Positions 42,869-52,222 are shown, counted from the stretch's first letter. The stretch is 64,000 nt of DNA from an uncultured Pelagibacteraceae bacterium (GCA_902599625.1 CACKGF010000002.1:113829-177828); one strand, 5' to 3'. Program-made: numbers and translations. Notes: generated by a model from the letters alone, not told the origin.

Positions 42869-44022
42869 TGAGTTTAAAAAATTGTTATAATTTTGAGGAT
42901 TTTAGAAAATTAGCAAAAAAAAAACTTCCCTCACCAATTTTTCATTACATTGATGGTGGAGCAGATGATGAGACTACTCTAAAAAGAAACACAGAGTCTT
43001 TCAATGAATGTGATCTGGTTCCAAATATTTTAACAAGCGTTGGAAAACCAGATTTATCAACTACAATATTTGGAAAAAAAATTGATATGCCAATTTTTTT
43101 GTCTCCGTGCGCGATGCAAAGACTTTATCATCATGATGGAGATAAAGCTTCTGCAAAAGCGGCAGATAAATTTGGAACATTTTACAGCATGTCTACAATG
43201 GCTAACAACACAATTGAGGAAATTTCTAATATTTCTGGAGGTCCAAAATTATTTCAATTATATGTTCACAAAGATCAATCTATTACTGATGATTTAATTG
43301 AAAGATGCAAAAGGTCTGGATTTGATGGCATGTGTTTAACAGTGGACACATTAGTTGCTGGCAATAGAGAAAGAGATCACAGAACAGGTTTTACTACACC
43401 CCCAAAACTAACACTTAAAAGTTTAATGAGTTTTGCGACACACCCAATGTGGGTTTTTAATTATTTAACTCATGGGAAATTTGAATTAGCGAATGTAGCA
43501 ACAAAGACTGATAAAGGAACAAACATAGCTAAATCAGTTATAGAATATATTAATGAACAATATGATCCAAAGATGAATTGGAAGGATGCTGCCTATTGTG
43601 TAAAAAAATGGAATGGCCCTTTTGCTCTCAAAGGAGTTATGTCGGTTGATGACGCCAAGAGAGCTATAGACATAGGATGTTCTGCAATAATGATATCAAA
43701 CCATGGTGGTCGTCAATTAGATGGTTCAAGATCTCCATTCGATCAAGTGAAGGCTATTTCAGATGCCGTAGGAGATAAATTAGAAATTATTCTTGATGGA
43801 GGAATTAGAAGAGGGACCCATGTTCTTAAAGCTCTATCCGCTGGAGCGAAAGCCTGCAGTTTTGGAAAAATGTTTTTGTTCTCATTAGCCGCAGGTGGTC
43901 AAGAAGGTGTTGAGAAGTTATTGGAAAATATGCATAACGAAATTGAGAGAAATATGGTGCTTATGGGATGTAAAAACTTAAAAGAGTTGAATAGTTCAAA
44001 ATTAATTTATAGAATTAAATGA
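42868..44022 (+). CDS. lldD: FMN-dependent alpha-hydroxy-acid oxidase/dehydrogenase (LldD-like, copy 2)
   Basis: Second FMN 2-hydroxyacid oxidase, 384 residues, arising by tandem duplication with copy 1: the first 25 residues are almost the same, and both carry SNHGGRQLDGSRSPFDQ. Residues lining the entry differ, for example FQLYVHKDQSI and EIILDGGIRRGTHVLK, closer to the canonical LldD text than copy 1. The start codon is GTG, sharing one base with the stop of copy 1. Substrate is likely L-lactate or another short hydroxyacid; which copy uses which cannot be told from sequence. Confidence 0.92.
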   Translation: MSLKNCYNFEDFRKLAKKKLPSPIFHYIDGGADDETTLKRNTESFNECDLVPNILTSVGKPDLSTTIFGKKIDMPIFLSPCAMQRLYHHDGDKASAKAADKFGTFYSMSTMANNTIEEISNISGGPKLFQLYVHKDQSITDDLIERCKRSGFDGMCLTVDTLVAGNRERDHRTGFTTPPKLTLKSLMSFATHPMWVFNYLTHGKFELANVATKTDKGTNIAKSVIEYINEQYDPKMNWKDAAYCVKKWNGPFALKGVMSVDDAKRAIDIGCSAIMISNHGGRQLDGSRSPFDQVKAISDAVGDKLEIILDGGIRRGTHVLKALSAGAKACSFGKMFLFSLAAGGQEGVEKLLENMHNEIERNMVLMGCKNLKELNSSKLIYRIK

Positions 44023-44037
44023 TAAAATGATTTTTTT

Positions 44038-45201
44038 ATGAAACTTGCTAGAAGTCTAGATAGATTGGGAACTGAGTCTGCGTTTACCGTCCTTGCAGAG
44101 GCAAAAAAATTGGAGGCTCAAGGTAAACCCATGATCCATTTAGGATTAGGTCAACCAGATTTTAAAACTCCAAAACATGTTGTCGAAGCAGCAAAGAAAG
44201 CACTTGATGATGGACATCATGGATATGTAATGTCAAATGGTATTCCTGAATGTCGTCAAGCAGTCACAAGGTGGATAAAAAGACGTTACAATGTTGATAT
44301 TGATTTTAACAGAATTCTAATCATGCCAGGTGGAAAACCCACTATGAGTTACGCTATCCAATGTTTTGGTGAACCAGGAGCAGAAATAATACATCCTACA
44401 CCTGCGTTCCCAATATATGAATCGATGATAAATTATACTGGCTCAACATCTGTACCTTATGATTTAACAGAGGATAAAGATTTAAAATTCAACCCAGATA
44501 AAATATTATCTTTAATTACTGACAAGACTAGATTGCTAGTCTTAATTAATCCAAACAATCCAACAGGAAGCTTTGTTGAAAAAAAAGATATTGATTTCTT
44601 AGCTGATGGTTTAAAAAAATATCCTCATGTAACAATATTAAGTGACGAAATTTATAGCAGACAAATTTTTGATAATAAAGAAATGCCATCTTTTTTCCAT
44701 TATCCAGAATTAAGAGAAAGACTAATTGTTTTAGAGGGATGGAGTAAAGCTTATTCAATGACAGGTTGGAGGCTTGGTTGGAGTTTTTGGCCTCAACACT
44801 TAATCGAGCACGTTAATAAATTACTAATCAATAGTGTTTCATGTGTTAATGCTGCAGCTCAGTTTGCAGGTATTGCCGCATTAGATGGACCAGATGATTC
44901 AATCAACGCAATGATGGAAAAATTTACTCAAAGGAGAGATTTAATTTATAAAGGATTAAATGATTTACCAGGTGTCGAATGTAGCTTGCCAGGTGGAGCA
45001 TTTTATGCATTTCCTAAAGTAATTGGAACTGGCATGAACGGTGCTGAATTTGCGAGGAAGGCTATGCATGAAGCAGGAGTAGCAATAGTTCCTGGATCAG
45101 CTTTTGGCGAAACTTGCCAAAATTATGTTAGATTCAGTTTTGCTGCATCAAGAGATAATATTTCTCAAGCATTAGAAAATATCAAAAAAATGCTGAAATA
45201 G
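44038..45201 (+). CDS. Class I/II pyridoxal-phosphate aminotransferase
   Basis: Fold-type I aminotransferase of 387 residues. It has IHLGLGQPDFKTPKHV near the start, LLVLINPNNPTGSFV with the conserved Asn, SDEIYSRQIF with the Asp/Tyr of the cofactor site, and the Schiff-base Lys in EGWSKAYSMTGWRLGW, followed by the substrate-carboxylate Arg in QNYVRFSFAAS. The subgroup is that of aspartate/alanine-type aminotransferases. Position beside hydroxyacid oxidases suggests it aminates the 2-oxo acids they produce (inference). Confidence 0.93.
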   Translation: MKLARSLDRLGTESAFTVLAEAKKLEAQGKPMIHLGLGQPDFKTPKHVVEAAKKALDDGHHGYVMSNGIPECRQAVTRWIKRRYNVDIDFNRILIMPGGKPTMSYAIQCFGEPGAEIIHPTPAFPIYESMINYTGSTSVPYDLTEDKDLKFNPDKILSLITDKTRLLVLINPNNPTGSFVEKKDIDFLADGLKKYPHVTILSDEIYSRQIFDNKEMPSFFHYPELRERLIVLEGWSKAYSMTGWRLGWSFWPQHLIEHVNKLLINSVSCVNAAAQFAGIAALDGPDDSINAMMEKFTQRRDLIYKGLNDLPGVECSLPGGAFYAFPKVIGTGMNGAEFARKAMHEAGVAIVPGSAFGETCQNYVRFSFAASRDNISQALENIKKMLK

Positions 45202-45244
45202 TTTTAATAGTATTTCCAAAAAATATTAGATAATATCAAATCTT

Positions 45245-46618
45245 ATGAACACCATTCTTCAACAAGAATTAAAAAAAATTTTGAATGGTAGATTTTCTCA
45301 ATCAGAGTCTACACGCTTAAATTATTCTAGAGGAGAAGATACTTACGATCCGATCTTATCTAAAGCAGTAGTTTTCCCAGAAACAAATGAAGAAGTGTCT
45401 AAAATACTAAAGCTTTGCAATGAACACAAAGTACCAGTCGTTCCTTTTGGTACCGGCACATCCCTTGAGGGAAATGTAGTCGGTAATGATAAAGGCATAA
45501 CTATTTCTTTAGAAAAAATGAATAAAATTTTAACTGTTAATACTCAAGATTTTGACTGCAGGGTTCAAGCGTGCGTGACAAGAGAACAACTAAATGATTA
45601 TTTGAGAGAGGACGGAGTTTTTTTCCCAATTGACCCTGGTGCAAACGCTGCAATAGGAGGTATGGCTTCAACTTCTGCTTCTGGAACAATGGCAGTAAAA
45701 TACGGTACAATGAAAACTGTTATAACTGGCTTAACAGTTGTTCTTCCTAATGGTGAAATAATGAATACAGGAGGAAGAACAAAAAAAACTTCTGCTGGAT
45801 ATAATTTAACAAATTTATTTGTAGGATCAGAAGGTACTTTAGGAATTATAACTGAAATTCAATTGAGGTTATCTCCTATTCCCGAAAGTATAATGAGTGC
45901 TGTTTGTCATTTTTCATCTTTAGAAGATGCAGTGAAAACCGCACAAGAGGTTATTCAATATGGTATCCAAATTGCAAGAATTGAAATGCTCAATAAAGAT
46001 CAAATGGAAATAAGTATTAATTATTCAAAATTAGAGGATGTTAAAGCTCTTCCAACACTATTCTTTGAATTCCACGGTTCAGAAATTTCAAACAAAGAGT
46101 CAATTAAAACTGTGGAGGAATTATCAAAAAATAACAATGGAAGTTCATTCAAGTGGGCAAAAAGTTTAGAAGAAAGAAATAAATTATGGAAAGCGAGATG
46201 GGATGTATATTATTCAGTTAAAGCTTTAATAGATAATGGCAGGGTTTATTCAACAGATGTATGTCTACCAATCTCAAAAATAACTGAATGTGTAAAATTT
46301 GCTGAAGAAGAAGTTAAAAAATTTGGATTAAGGGCCCCAATGGTAGGTCACTTAGGAGATGGAAATTTTCATGTTTTACTCCCTTACAATCCTGAAAAAA
46401 AAGAAACTTATGAAAAGATAAGAAAATTTAGTGACATTTTAATTGAGAAAACATTAGAACTTGAGGGAACAATTACTGGCGAACATGGAGTGGGATTACA
46501 TAAAAAAGAGTATCTAAAAAAAGAACACGCCGATAATCTTCCAACAATGAAATTAATTAAAAAAACTATGGATCCAAATAACATAATGAATCCTGGTAAA
46601 ATTTTTGACCTAAATTAG
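45245..46618 (+). CDS. FAD-linked oxidase, GlcD / D-lactate dehydrogenase type
   Basis: A 457-residue flavoprotein of the FAD_binding_4 family. The N-terminal FAD domain shows VPVVPFGTGTSLEGNVVG, IDPGANAAIGGMASTSASG and LFVGSEGTLGIITEIQLRL; the C-terminal oxidase domain has RWDVYYSVKAL, MVGHLGDGNFHVLLPY and TGEHGVGLHKKEYL with the metal/substrate-binding His residues. Oxidises D-lactate, glycolate or another D-2-hydroxyacid. The glycolate oxidase partners GlcE and GlcF are not adjacent, which favours a D-lactate dehydrogenase (cytochrome)-like role. Confidence 0.9.
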   Translation: MNTILQQELKKILNGRFSQSESTRLNYSRGEDTYDPILSKAVVFPETNEEVSKILKLCNEHKVPVVPFGTGTSLEGNVVGNDKGITISLEKMNKILTVNTQDFDCRVQACVTREQLNDYLREDGVFFPIDPGANAAIGGMASTSASGTMAVKYGTMKTVITGLTVVLPNGEIMNTGGRTKKTSAGYNLTNLFVGSEGTLGIITEIQLRLSPIPESIMSAVCHFSSLEDAVKTAQEVIQYGIQIARIEMLNKDQMEISINYSKLEDVKALPTLFFEFHGSEISNKESIKTVEELSKNNNGSSFKWAKSLEERNKLWKARWDVYYSVKALIDNGRVYSTDVCLPISKITECVKFAEEEVKKFGLRAPMVGHLGDGNFHVLLPYNPEKKETYEKIRKFSDILIEKTLELEGTITGEHGVGLHKKEYLKKEHADNLPTMKLIKKTMDPNNIMNPGKIFDLN

Positions 46619-46625
46619 TAAAACT

Positions 46626-47579
46626 ATGAAAAAAATATTAGTTACTAGAAAATTACTTGACTCGAATGAGGAAAAATTAAAAAAGCTTTATGATGTGAAA
46701 CTAAACTCAAATGATGAATTATATTCTCAAAAAAAATTAATAGAAATGAGTCAAGGTTGTGATGGGATTCTTTCTGCACTGACTGATAAATTAGATAAAG
46801 AAACTATAAATTTGTTACCGGTAAGCGTGAAAATTCTTTCCAACTTTGCTGTTGGATTTGGTAATATTGATCTTGAGGCTGCAAAAAAAAGAAATATTAC
46901 TGTTACAAATACACCAGAAGTCTTAACAGATGCTACAGCAGAAATAGGCATTCTTTTAATTCTTGGGGCATGCAGAAGAGCTTCAGAGGGAATAGAGGGA
47001 GCAAGAGCTGGAGACTGGAAGTGGTCAGCAGACTATTTGATTGGAAAACAGCTTACAGGATCAAGATTAGGTATTTTAGGAATGGGAAGAATTGGTCAAA
47101 AAATAGCTAAAATAGCAAAATCCTTAGGAATGATCATTCATTATCATAACAGATCAAAATTAAATTCTGAAAAAGAGCAAGGGGCTATCTATCATGAAAA
47201 ATTAGAAAGTTTGTTGTCTGTTTCAGATGTTCTATCAGTTTGTTGTCCTGCTTCAAAAGAAACAGTTAATTTAATCAATAAGGATAGTTTAGAGCTTTTA
47301 CCAAAAGGCGCAGTTGTCACCAATGTTGCAAGGGGAGATATTGTAGATGATGAAGCTTTAATTGATGCATTAAATAGAAGAAAAGTTTACGCAGTTGGTT
47401 TAGATGTTTATAAAAATGAACCAAATCTTAATCCTGGTTATTTAAAACACAAAAGTGCTTTTATCCTTCCTCATTTAGGAAGCGCTACAAAAGAAACTAG
47501 AACCGCAATGGCAAATCTAGCTATTGATAATTTAAGTGAATTTTTTCAGTCAGGTTCATGTAAAAATAAAGTAAATTAA
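46626..47579 (+). CDS. D-isomer-specific 2-hydroxyacid dehydrogenase (glyoxylate/hydroxypyruvate reductase-like)
   Basis: NAD(P)-dependent reductase of 317 residues. The nucleotide-binding loop LGILGMGRIGQKIAKIA, the Arg in NVARGDIVDDEALIDAL, the Glu of the catalytic pair in YKNEPN and the His in LPHLGSATKETR are all in place. The text is closest to glyoxylate reductase (GyaR/GhrB group). It interconverts 2-oxo and D-2-hydroxy acids and so complements the neighbouring oxidases; together they could cycle lactate/pyruvate or glycolate/glyoxylate. Confidence 0.92.
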   Translation: MKKILVTRKLLDSNEEKLKKLYDVKLNSNDELYSQKKLIEMSQGCDGILSALTDKLDKETINLLPVSVKILSNFAVGFGNIDLEAAKKRNITVTNTPEVLTDATAEIGILLILGACRRASEGIEGARAGDWKWSADYLIGKQLTGSRLGILGMGRIGQKIAKIAKSLGMIIHYHNRSKLNSEKEQGAIYHEKLESLLSVSDVLSVCCPASKETVNLINKDSLELLPKGAVVTNVARGDIVDDEALIDALNRRKVYAVGLDVYKNEPNLNPGYLKHKSAFILPHLGSATKETRTAMANLAIDNLSEFFQSGSCKNKVN

Positions 47580-47625
47580 TAAAATAATACCACTCATAGT
47601 TGTAAATAAATTACCTGAGCGCGAA

Positions 47626-47654
47626 TTAACACTAGGACTCTTTTTCATTATTGT
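47626..47654 (+). promoter_or_regulatory. Putative promoter of the TRAP transporter operon
   Basis: TTAACA (47626-47631) and TATTGT (47649-47654) with 17 bp between; predicted start near 47661, leaving a 39-base leader that contains the palindrome at 47669-47682 and the AGAGGAGAA ribosome binding site. Confidence 0.45.
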
Positions 47655-47668
47655 GCTTAAATAGTTGC

Positions 47669-47682
47669 AAGTTAATTAACTT
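47669..47682. promoter_or_regulatory. 14-bp perfect palindrome in the dctP leader
   Basis: AAGTTAATTAACTT reads the same on both strands and lies just downstream of the predicted transcription start, a usual place for a repressor. Being made of AT-rich text in an AT-rich genome it could be chance. Confidence 0.35.
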
Positions 47683-47699
47683 AATAAGAGGAGAAAATA

Positions 47700-48854
47700 A
47701 TGATTAAAGAAAAAAAATCATTGAAGGGAAAAATTCCTTCAAGACGAAAGTTCTTTAAGGCAGCGGCGGCAACTGGTGCAGCAGCAACAGCAGCAGTAGC
47801 AATGCCAAACATTGCATTCGGAGCTCCACAAACTCTAAAAATGCAAGCTGCTTGGCCAAGTGGTGCTAACATCTTTTTTGAAATGGCAGGAGACTATTGC
47901 AAAATGGTTAGCGACATGTCTGGCGGTTCTTTAAAAATCGATCTTCAACCAGTTGGAGCAGTTGTTAAAACTAGTGAGATCGGTCAAGCTGTAAGCTCAG
48001 GTGCTGTTGATATGGGACACTGGGTAACTGCTTATTGGTATGGTAAAAATCCAGCCGCATCTTTATTCGGAACTGGACCATCATACGGAATGTCATCTCA
48101 AGAAGTAATGGGATGGATGGAGTACGGTGGAGGAAGAAAACTGTATGAAGAAACTTTAAGAAAAGTAGGTTTCGACTACACAGGTGTTTTCCATATGCCT
48201 ATGCCAGCTCAACCTTTCGGTTGGTTTAAAAAGAACGTAACTAAAGTATCTGATGTTAAAGGTATGAAGTACAGAACAGTTGGTCTTGCTACTAACGTTC
48301 TTACTGCAATGGGAATGGTCGTAAGACAGTTACCAGGTGGTGAAATTCAGCCAGCAATGAAGACTGGTTTGATTGAGGCAGCTGAGTTTAACAACCCAAC
48401 TTCAGACTCTCAGTTTGGTATGCAAGATGTTTCTAAGCATTATCACTTAGGAAGCTTCCACCAATCACAAGAGATGTTTGAAATACCAATTAACAATAAA
48501 ACGTTTAATGGTCTGTCACCAGCAAACCAAGCAATATTGAAAAATGCTGCTTATGCTGCGAACACAGATAACTACTTTAAAGCATTAGTAAGATATTCAG
48601 CAGATTTATCTAAACTAATGAATCAACATAAAGTAAACGTTTACCAAACGTCTGATGAAATTTTAGCTCAACAATTAAAAGGTTGGGATAAAGTTATCGG
48701 TGATTTCAATAAGAAAGATGCTTTCTTTAAGAAAATCGTCGATTCTCAAAAAGCATACGCTAAGAGAGTAATGAAGTACTTGCTGATGAATCAGCCTAAT
48801 TACAGATTAGCTTATGAAAATGAGTTCGGACCTTTAGGAAAAGTTAAAATCTAA
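47700..48854 (+). CDS. dctP: TRAP transporter substrate-binding protein (DctP/TakP type)
   Basis: Periplasmic binding protein of 384 residues. A Tat-type signal is present: SRRKFFKAAAATGAAATAA (twin Arg at 15-16), with cleavage likely after NIAFGA. The mature body has the DctP family layout with LQPVGAVVKTSEIGQAVSSG, the carboxylate-binding Arg in KGMKYRTVGLATNVL, and AMKTGLIEAAEFNNPTSD, the last close to 2-oxo-acid binding TakP or the mannitol/chloroaromatic subgroup. The strong RBS AGAGGAG and codon choice richer in GC than neighbours suggest abundant protein. The neighbourhood of 2-hydroxyacid enzymes points to lactate, pyruvate or a related acid as ligand (inference). Confidence 0.93.
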   Translation: MIKEKKSLKGKIPSRRKFFKAAAATGAAATAAVAMPNIAFGAPQTLKMQAAWPSGANIFFEMAGDYCKMVSDMSGGSLKIDLQPVGAVVKTSEIGQAVSSGAVDMGHWVTAYWYGKNPAASLFGTGPSYGMSSQEVMGWMEYGGGRKLYEETLRKVGFDYTGVFHMPMPAQPFGWFKKNVTKVSDVKGMKYRTVGLATNVLTAMGMVVRQLPGGEIQPAMKTGLIEAAEFNNPTSDSQFGMQDVSKHYHLGSFHQSQEMFEIPINNKTFNGLSPANQAILKNAAYAANTDNYFKALVRYSADLSKLMNQHKVNVYQTSDEILAQQLKGWDKVIGDFNKKDAFFKKIVDSQKAYAKRVMKYLLMNQPNYRLAYENEFGPLGKVKI

Positions 48855-48876
48855 AGATTTATCTTAATTAAATTAA

Positions 48877-48902
48877 GGGGGCCTATTGGCCCCCTTTTTT
48901 TT
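48877..48902 (+). terminator. Rho-independent terminator/attenuator between dctP and dctQ
   Basis: Perfect stem GGGGGCC/GGCCCCC (48877-48883 and 48888-48894) with TATT loop, followed by eight T residues. It lies 22 bp after the dctP stop. It would end most transcripts after the binding-protein gene and let a fraction read into dctQM, which suits the higher need for binding protein. Confidence 0.92.
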
Positions 48903-48940
48903 GTTTGATTAATAGGTAGAATTTAACATAAAGTAGTACT

Positions 48941-49528
48941 ATGAGATCTTTCATAAAATTTGCAGACACTTTAAGTGCATCAATGGGTAAAGCTTTTTCA
49001 TGGTGCATAGTAATTTTAATGGGTGGAACATGTTATGAAGTAATAATGGCCTATGCTTTTAACAGCCCAACTTTATGGAATTTTGATTTTAGTTTACAAA
49101 TGTACGGAGCAATTTTCATGATGGCAGGCGCTTACTGTTTATCGACTGAAGCGCATGTTAGAGGAGATGTTATTTACAGATTATTTCCAACGAGAGTCCA
49201 AGGTTGGATTGATTTAGTTTTATATTTTATTTTTTTCTTTCCAGGTATTTTAGCTTTAGTATTTTACGGATATGAATACGCAGCGCTCGCTTGGAAAATA
49301 AAAGAAACTAGCTGGAATAGTCCAGCACAAATACAAATTTATATGGCAAAATCTATAATACCTTTGTCTGGATTGTTATTAGCAATTCAGGGTATTAGCG
49401 AAGTGTTTAGAGCAATTATATGTATTAAAACAGGTCACTGGCCAGAAAGATTATCAGCAGACGCTGAGGAAACAGAAAAAGTATTAATGAGAACCTCACA
49501 AAAGGACGATCAAGCAGATGTTATTTGA
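48941..49528 (+). CDS. dctQ: TRAP transporter small permease subunit (DctQ)
   Basis: Inner-membrane subunit of 195 residues with four hydrophobic helices. Landmarks of DctQ are the first helix KAFSWCIVILMGGTCYEVIM, then the FDFSLQMYGAIFMMAGAYCLSTEAHVRGDV stretch (in part: MMAGAYCLSTEAHVRGDV), which is the R-G-D-V motif of DctQ, and later helices. It overlaps dctM by 11 bp and is downstream of the terminator after dctP, as in many SAR11-like TRAP loci. Confidence 0.93.
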   Translation: MRSFIKFADTLSASMGKAFSWCIVILMGGTCYEVIMAYAFNSPTLWNFDFSLQMYGAIFMMAGAYCLSTEAHVRGDVIYRLFPTRVQGWIDLVLYFIFFFPGILALVFYGYEYAALAWKIKETSWNSPAQIQIYMAKSIIPLSGLLLAIQGISEVFRAIICIKTGHWPERLSADAEETEKVLMRTSQKDDQADVI

Positions 49529-50879
49529 ACTTACAAATCCTGAGATAGCAATTTTAATGATGAGTTTATTTTTATTTGCTGTCTTATTAGGTTTTCCAAT
49601 TGCATTCACATTATTGGCGATGGGAGTTGGATTTGGTTATTATGCATACTTTGATCCAAGCAGGATGGATCATTTACTCGATAATCGGATATTTTCTTTA
49701 TTGGTTCAAAATACCTATACGATAATGGATAATACCGTTTTAACTGCAGTCCCCTTGTTTCTTTTTATGGGCTATCTCGTTGAAAGAGCAGGAATTGTTG
49801 CAAAATTATTTTTCGCGATTAGATTAGCTTCTCATCGACTGCCAGCATCAATGGCGGTAGCAGCACTAGTAACTTGTGCTTTATTTTCTACAGCAACAGG
49901 AATTATTGGTGCTGTTGTAACTTTAATGGGACTTCTAGCTTGGCCAGCAATGATAAGAGCTGGATATGATAAAAAATTTGCATCAGGTGTAATTTGTTCT
50001 GGAGGATGTTTAGGAATACTAATTCCACCAAGCATTATGTTAATTGTCTATGCTGTTATTGCTCAGCTGTCACCTCTAAGGCTTTTTGCAGCCGCAATAT
50101 TTCCGGGCTTAATGTTAGCTGGATTGTATATTCTTTATGTAATTATTAGAGCTTATTTTAATCCATCTTTAGCACCTAGACCTGCCGCTGAGGAAATCCC
50201 TCCTAGAGCAGAAATTTTAAAAGAGGTCTTAGTATCTTTTGTCCCATTATTTTCATTAATAATATTAGTTCTTGGTACAATTTTAGCAGGACTTGCCACT
50301 CCAGCTGAGGCTGCCGCAGTTGGTGCTTTTGGAGCTTTAGTACTTTCATATTTTTATAAATCTTTAAAATGGAAAAATTTTAAAGAGTCAGTTTTTCTAA
50401 CTGCAAAAACGAGTGCGATGATAATGTGGTTGTTTGTGGGTTCATGGACTTTTGCTTCTGTGTTTTCATACCTTGGCGGACACGAGGTTTTTGAAACTTT
50501 TTTCAAGTCAATGGATATTCAACCATGGCAATTTTTAGTAATTACCCAAATAATAATCTTCTTGTTAGGATGGCCTCTTGAATGGACTGAAATTTTAATT
50601 ATCTTTGTTCCAATATTTTTACCACTTGTTGAGTTTTTTGGAGTTAACCCTTACTTCTTTGCAATGCTAATTGCTTTAAATTTACAAACTTCTTTTTTAA
50701 CACCACCAATGGCAATGTCTGCTTACTACTTAAAAGGTGTTCAGAGTAGAAATGTAGAGCTTATGCAAATATTCACAGGTATAATGCCTTTCTTAGCGAT
50801 AGTAATTCTTGCAATGGTTTTGATGTACATATTTCCTGGTATAGCTTTATGGCTACCTGATGTGTTATTTGCAGAGTAA
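49518..50879 (+). CDS. dctM: TRAP transporter large permease subunit (DctM)
   Basis: Sodium-coupled 12-helix transport subunit of 453 residues. Conserved text: IAFTLLAMGVGFGYYAY, NTVLTAVPLFLFMGYLVERAG (in part), the CSGGCLGILIPPSIMLIVYAVIA block, GLATPAEAAAVGAFGALVLS and TPPMAMSAYYLKGV, with glycine/proline-rich helix breaks that form the Na sites. Together with DctQ and DctP this gives a complete TRAP system. Confidence 0.95.
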   Translation: MLFELTNPEIAILMMSLFLFAVLLGFPIAFTLLAMGVGFGYYAYFDPSRMDHLLDNRIFSLLVQNTYTIMDNTVLTAVPLFLFMGYLVERAGIVAKLFFAIRLASHRLPASMAVAALVTCALFSTATGIIGAVVTLMGLLAWPAMIRAGYDKKFASGVICSGGCLGILIPPSIMLIVYAVIAQLSPLRLFAAAIFPGLMLAGLYILYVIIRAYFNPSLAPRPAAEEIPPRAEILKEVLVSFVPLFSLIILVLGTILAGLATPAEAAAVGAFGALVLSYFYKSLKWKNFKESVFLTAKTSAMIMWLFVGSWTFASVFSYLGGHEVFETFFKSMDIQPWQFLVITQIIIFLLGWPLEWTEILIIFVPIFLPLVEFFGVNPYFFAMLIALNLQTSFLTPPMAMSAYYLKGVQSRNVELMQIFTGIMPFLAIVILAMVLMYIFPGIALWLPDVLFAE

Positions 50880-50884
50880 ATTTA

Positions 50885-52222
50885 ATGTCCAGTATCTTTT
50901 CATTATCAGTTTCCGAAATTGCGGAAAAAATTAGAAATTCAGATTTAAACTCTGTTGATTTATGTAAATCATATATTGAGCAAATAAATAAATTCGAAAA
51001 AGATGTAAAGGCATGGGCTCATTTTGATAAAAAACTTCTTTTAGAAAAAGCTGAGGAGGCGGATGAGCATAGAAGATCTGGAAAGTCGGTTGGACCTCTT
51101 CATGGCATTCCAGTAGCACTTAAAGATATAATTGGAACCTACGATATGCCAACTGAATGCGGAACTGTTTTAAGAAAAGGTAAAACCGAGTCTCAAAATG
51201 CTGAAATAGTAGACTTATTAAAATCTGCTGGAGCACTTATAATGGGTAAAACAAATACATCGGAACTAGCATTTCTTGCTCCCCCAGAAACTAGAAACCC
51301 TCATGATTATTCTAGAACACCAGGTGGATCCTCAAGTGGTTCTGCTGCTGTTATAGCATCTCACATGGCACCACTATCAATTGGATCTCAGACAGGAGGA
51401 TCAGTTATAAGACCTGCATCTTACTGTGGGGTAGTTGGTTATAAACCAAGTTATGGTTTAATTTCACGAAATGGAGTTTTAAGAACATCCTATCATTTAG
51501 ACCATATCGGAGTATTTGGAAAAACTGTAGAAGATGTTGCGTTATTAGCTAAAGTTTTAATAAAAAAAGACTCATATGATAAAGCGACCATTCATTATTC
51601 ATCTGAATTTATGTTAGAGGAATGCAAGAAAGGACCAATGTTTGATCCAAAATTTATTTTTTATAAAACTGAAAGTTGGAAAAAAATTGATAAAAAATCA
51701 AGAGAGTCCTTTGAATTTTTTATAAAATCTTTTAAAAAAAATATTGAGGTATTTGATACACCTTCTTATTTTAAAGATATTGATAAATATCATCGGATTG
51801 TTCACGAAACTGATTTAGCAAATAATTTTCAAGTTTATTATAAGAAATCTAAAAATAAACTTTCAAAAGAAATGCAAACAGCAATTTCTCGAGGAATGAA
51901 ACATTCTGCAAAAGAATACCTGGATGCAGTTGATTTTATGAGTAGAAGTTATGAATCATACAAAGAAGTTTTTGAGGATTATCATGGAGTATTAAGTCCT
52001 TGTAGTACAGGTGTAGCTGACAAGGGTTTGAAAAGCACTGGAAGTGCTGATTTCAATAGAGTTTGGTCCTATATGCACACACCTGCAATTTCTCTTCCTT
52101 TACTTCAGGGGGAAAATAACTTACCATTAGGACTTCAGTTAATTGGTGACAAATATGATGATCAAAGATTTTTAGGTGTTGCTAATTGGCTAGAAAAAGA
52201 AAGTAAAAAATTTAATGAATAA
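50885..52222 (+). CDS. Amidase (amidase signature family)
   Basis: Ser-cisSer-Lys hydrolase of 445 residues. The catalytic Lys is in PVALKDIIG, the AS block TPGGSSSGSAAVIASHMAP contains the cis-Ser, and the nucleophile Ser is in GSQTGGSVIRPASYCGVVGYK. The C-terminal half has TPAISLPLLQGENNLPLGLQLIG typical of bacterial amidases. It resembles AtzF/GatA-like amidases but no gatB or gatC is near, so it is not the tRNA amidotransferase. It begins 5 bp after dctM, which suggests a nitrogen-containing acid derivative as substrate (inference). Confidence 0.92.
   Translation: MSSIFSLSVSEIAEKIRNSDLNSVDLCKSYIEQINKFEKDVKAWAHFDKKLLLEKAEEADEHRRSGKSVGPLHGIPVALKDIIGTYDMPTECGTVLRKGKTESQNAEIVDLLKSAGALIMGKTNTSELAFLAPPETRNPHDYSRTPGGSSSGSAAVIASHMAPLSIGSQTGGSVIRPASYCGVVGYKPSYGLISRNGVLRTSYHLDHIGVFGKTVEDVALLAKVLIKKDSYDKATIHYSSEFMLEECKKGPMFDPKFIFYKTESWKKIDKKSRESFEFFIKSFKKNIEVFDTPSYFKDIDKYHRIVHETDLANNFQVYYKKSKNKLSKEMQTAISRGMKHSAKEYLDAVDFMSRSYESYKEVFEDYHGVLSPCSTGVADKGLKSTGSADFNRVWSYMHTPAISLPLLQGENNLPLGLQLIGDKYDDQRFLGVANWLEKESKKFNE

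Noticed and set aside
50885..52222. Amidase as GatA subunit of the tRNA amidotransferase
   Set aside because: No gatB or gatC is near, the length is shorter than GatA, and the context is a transporter operon.
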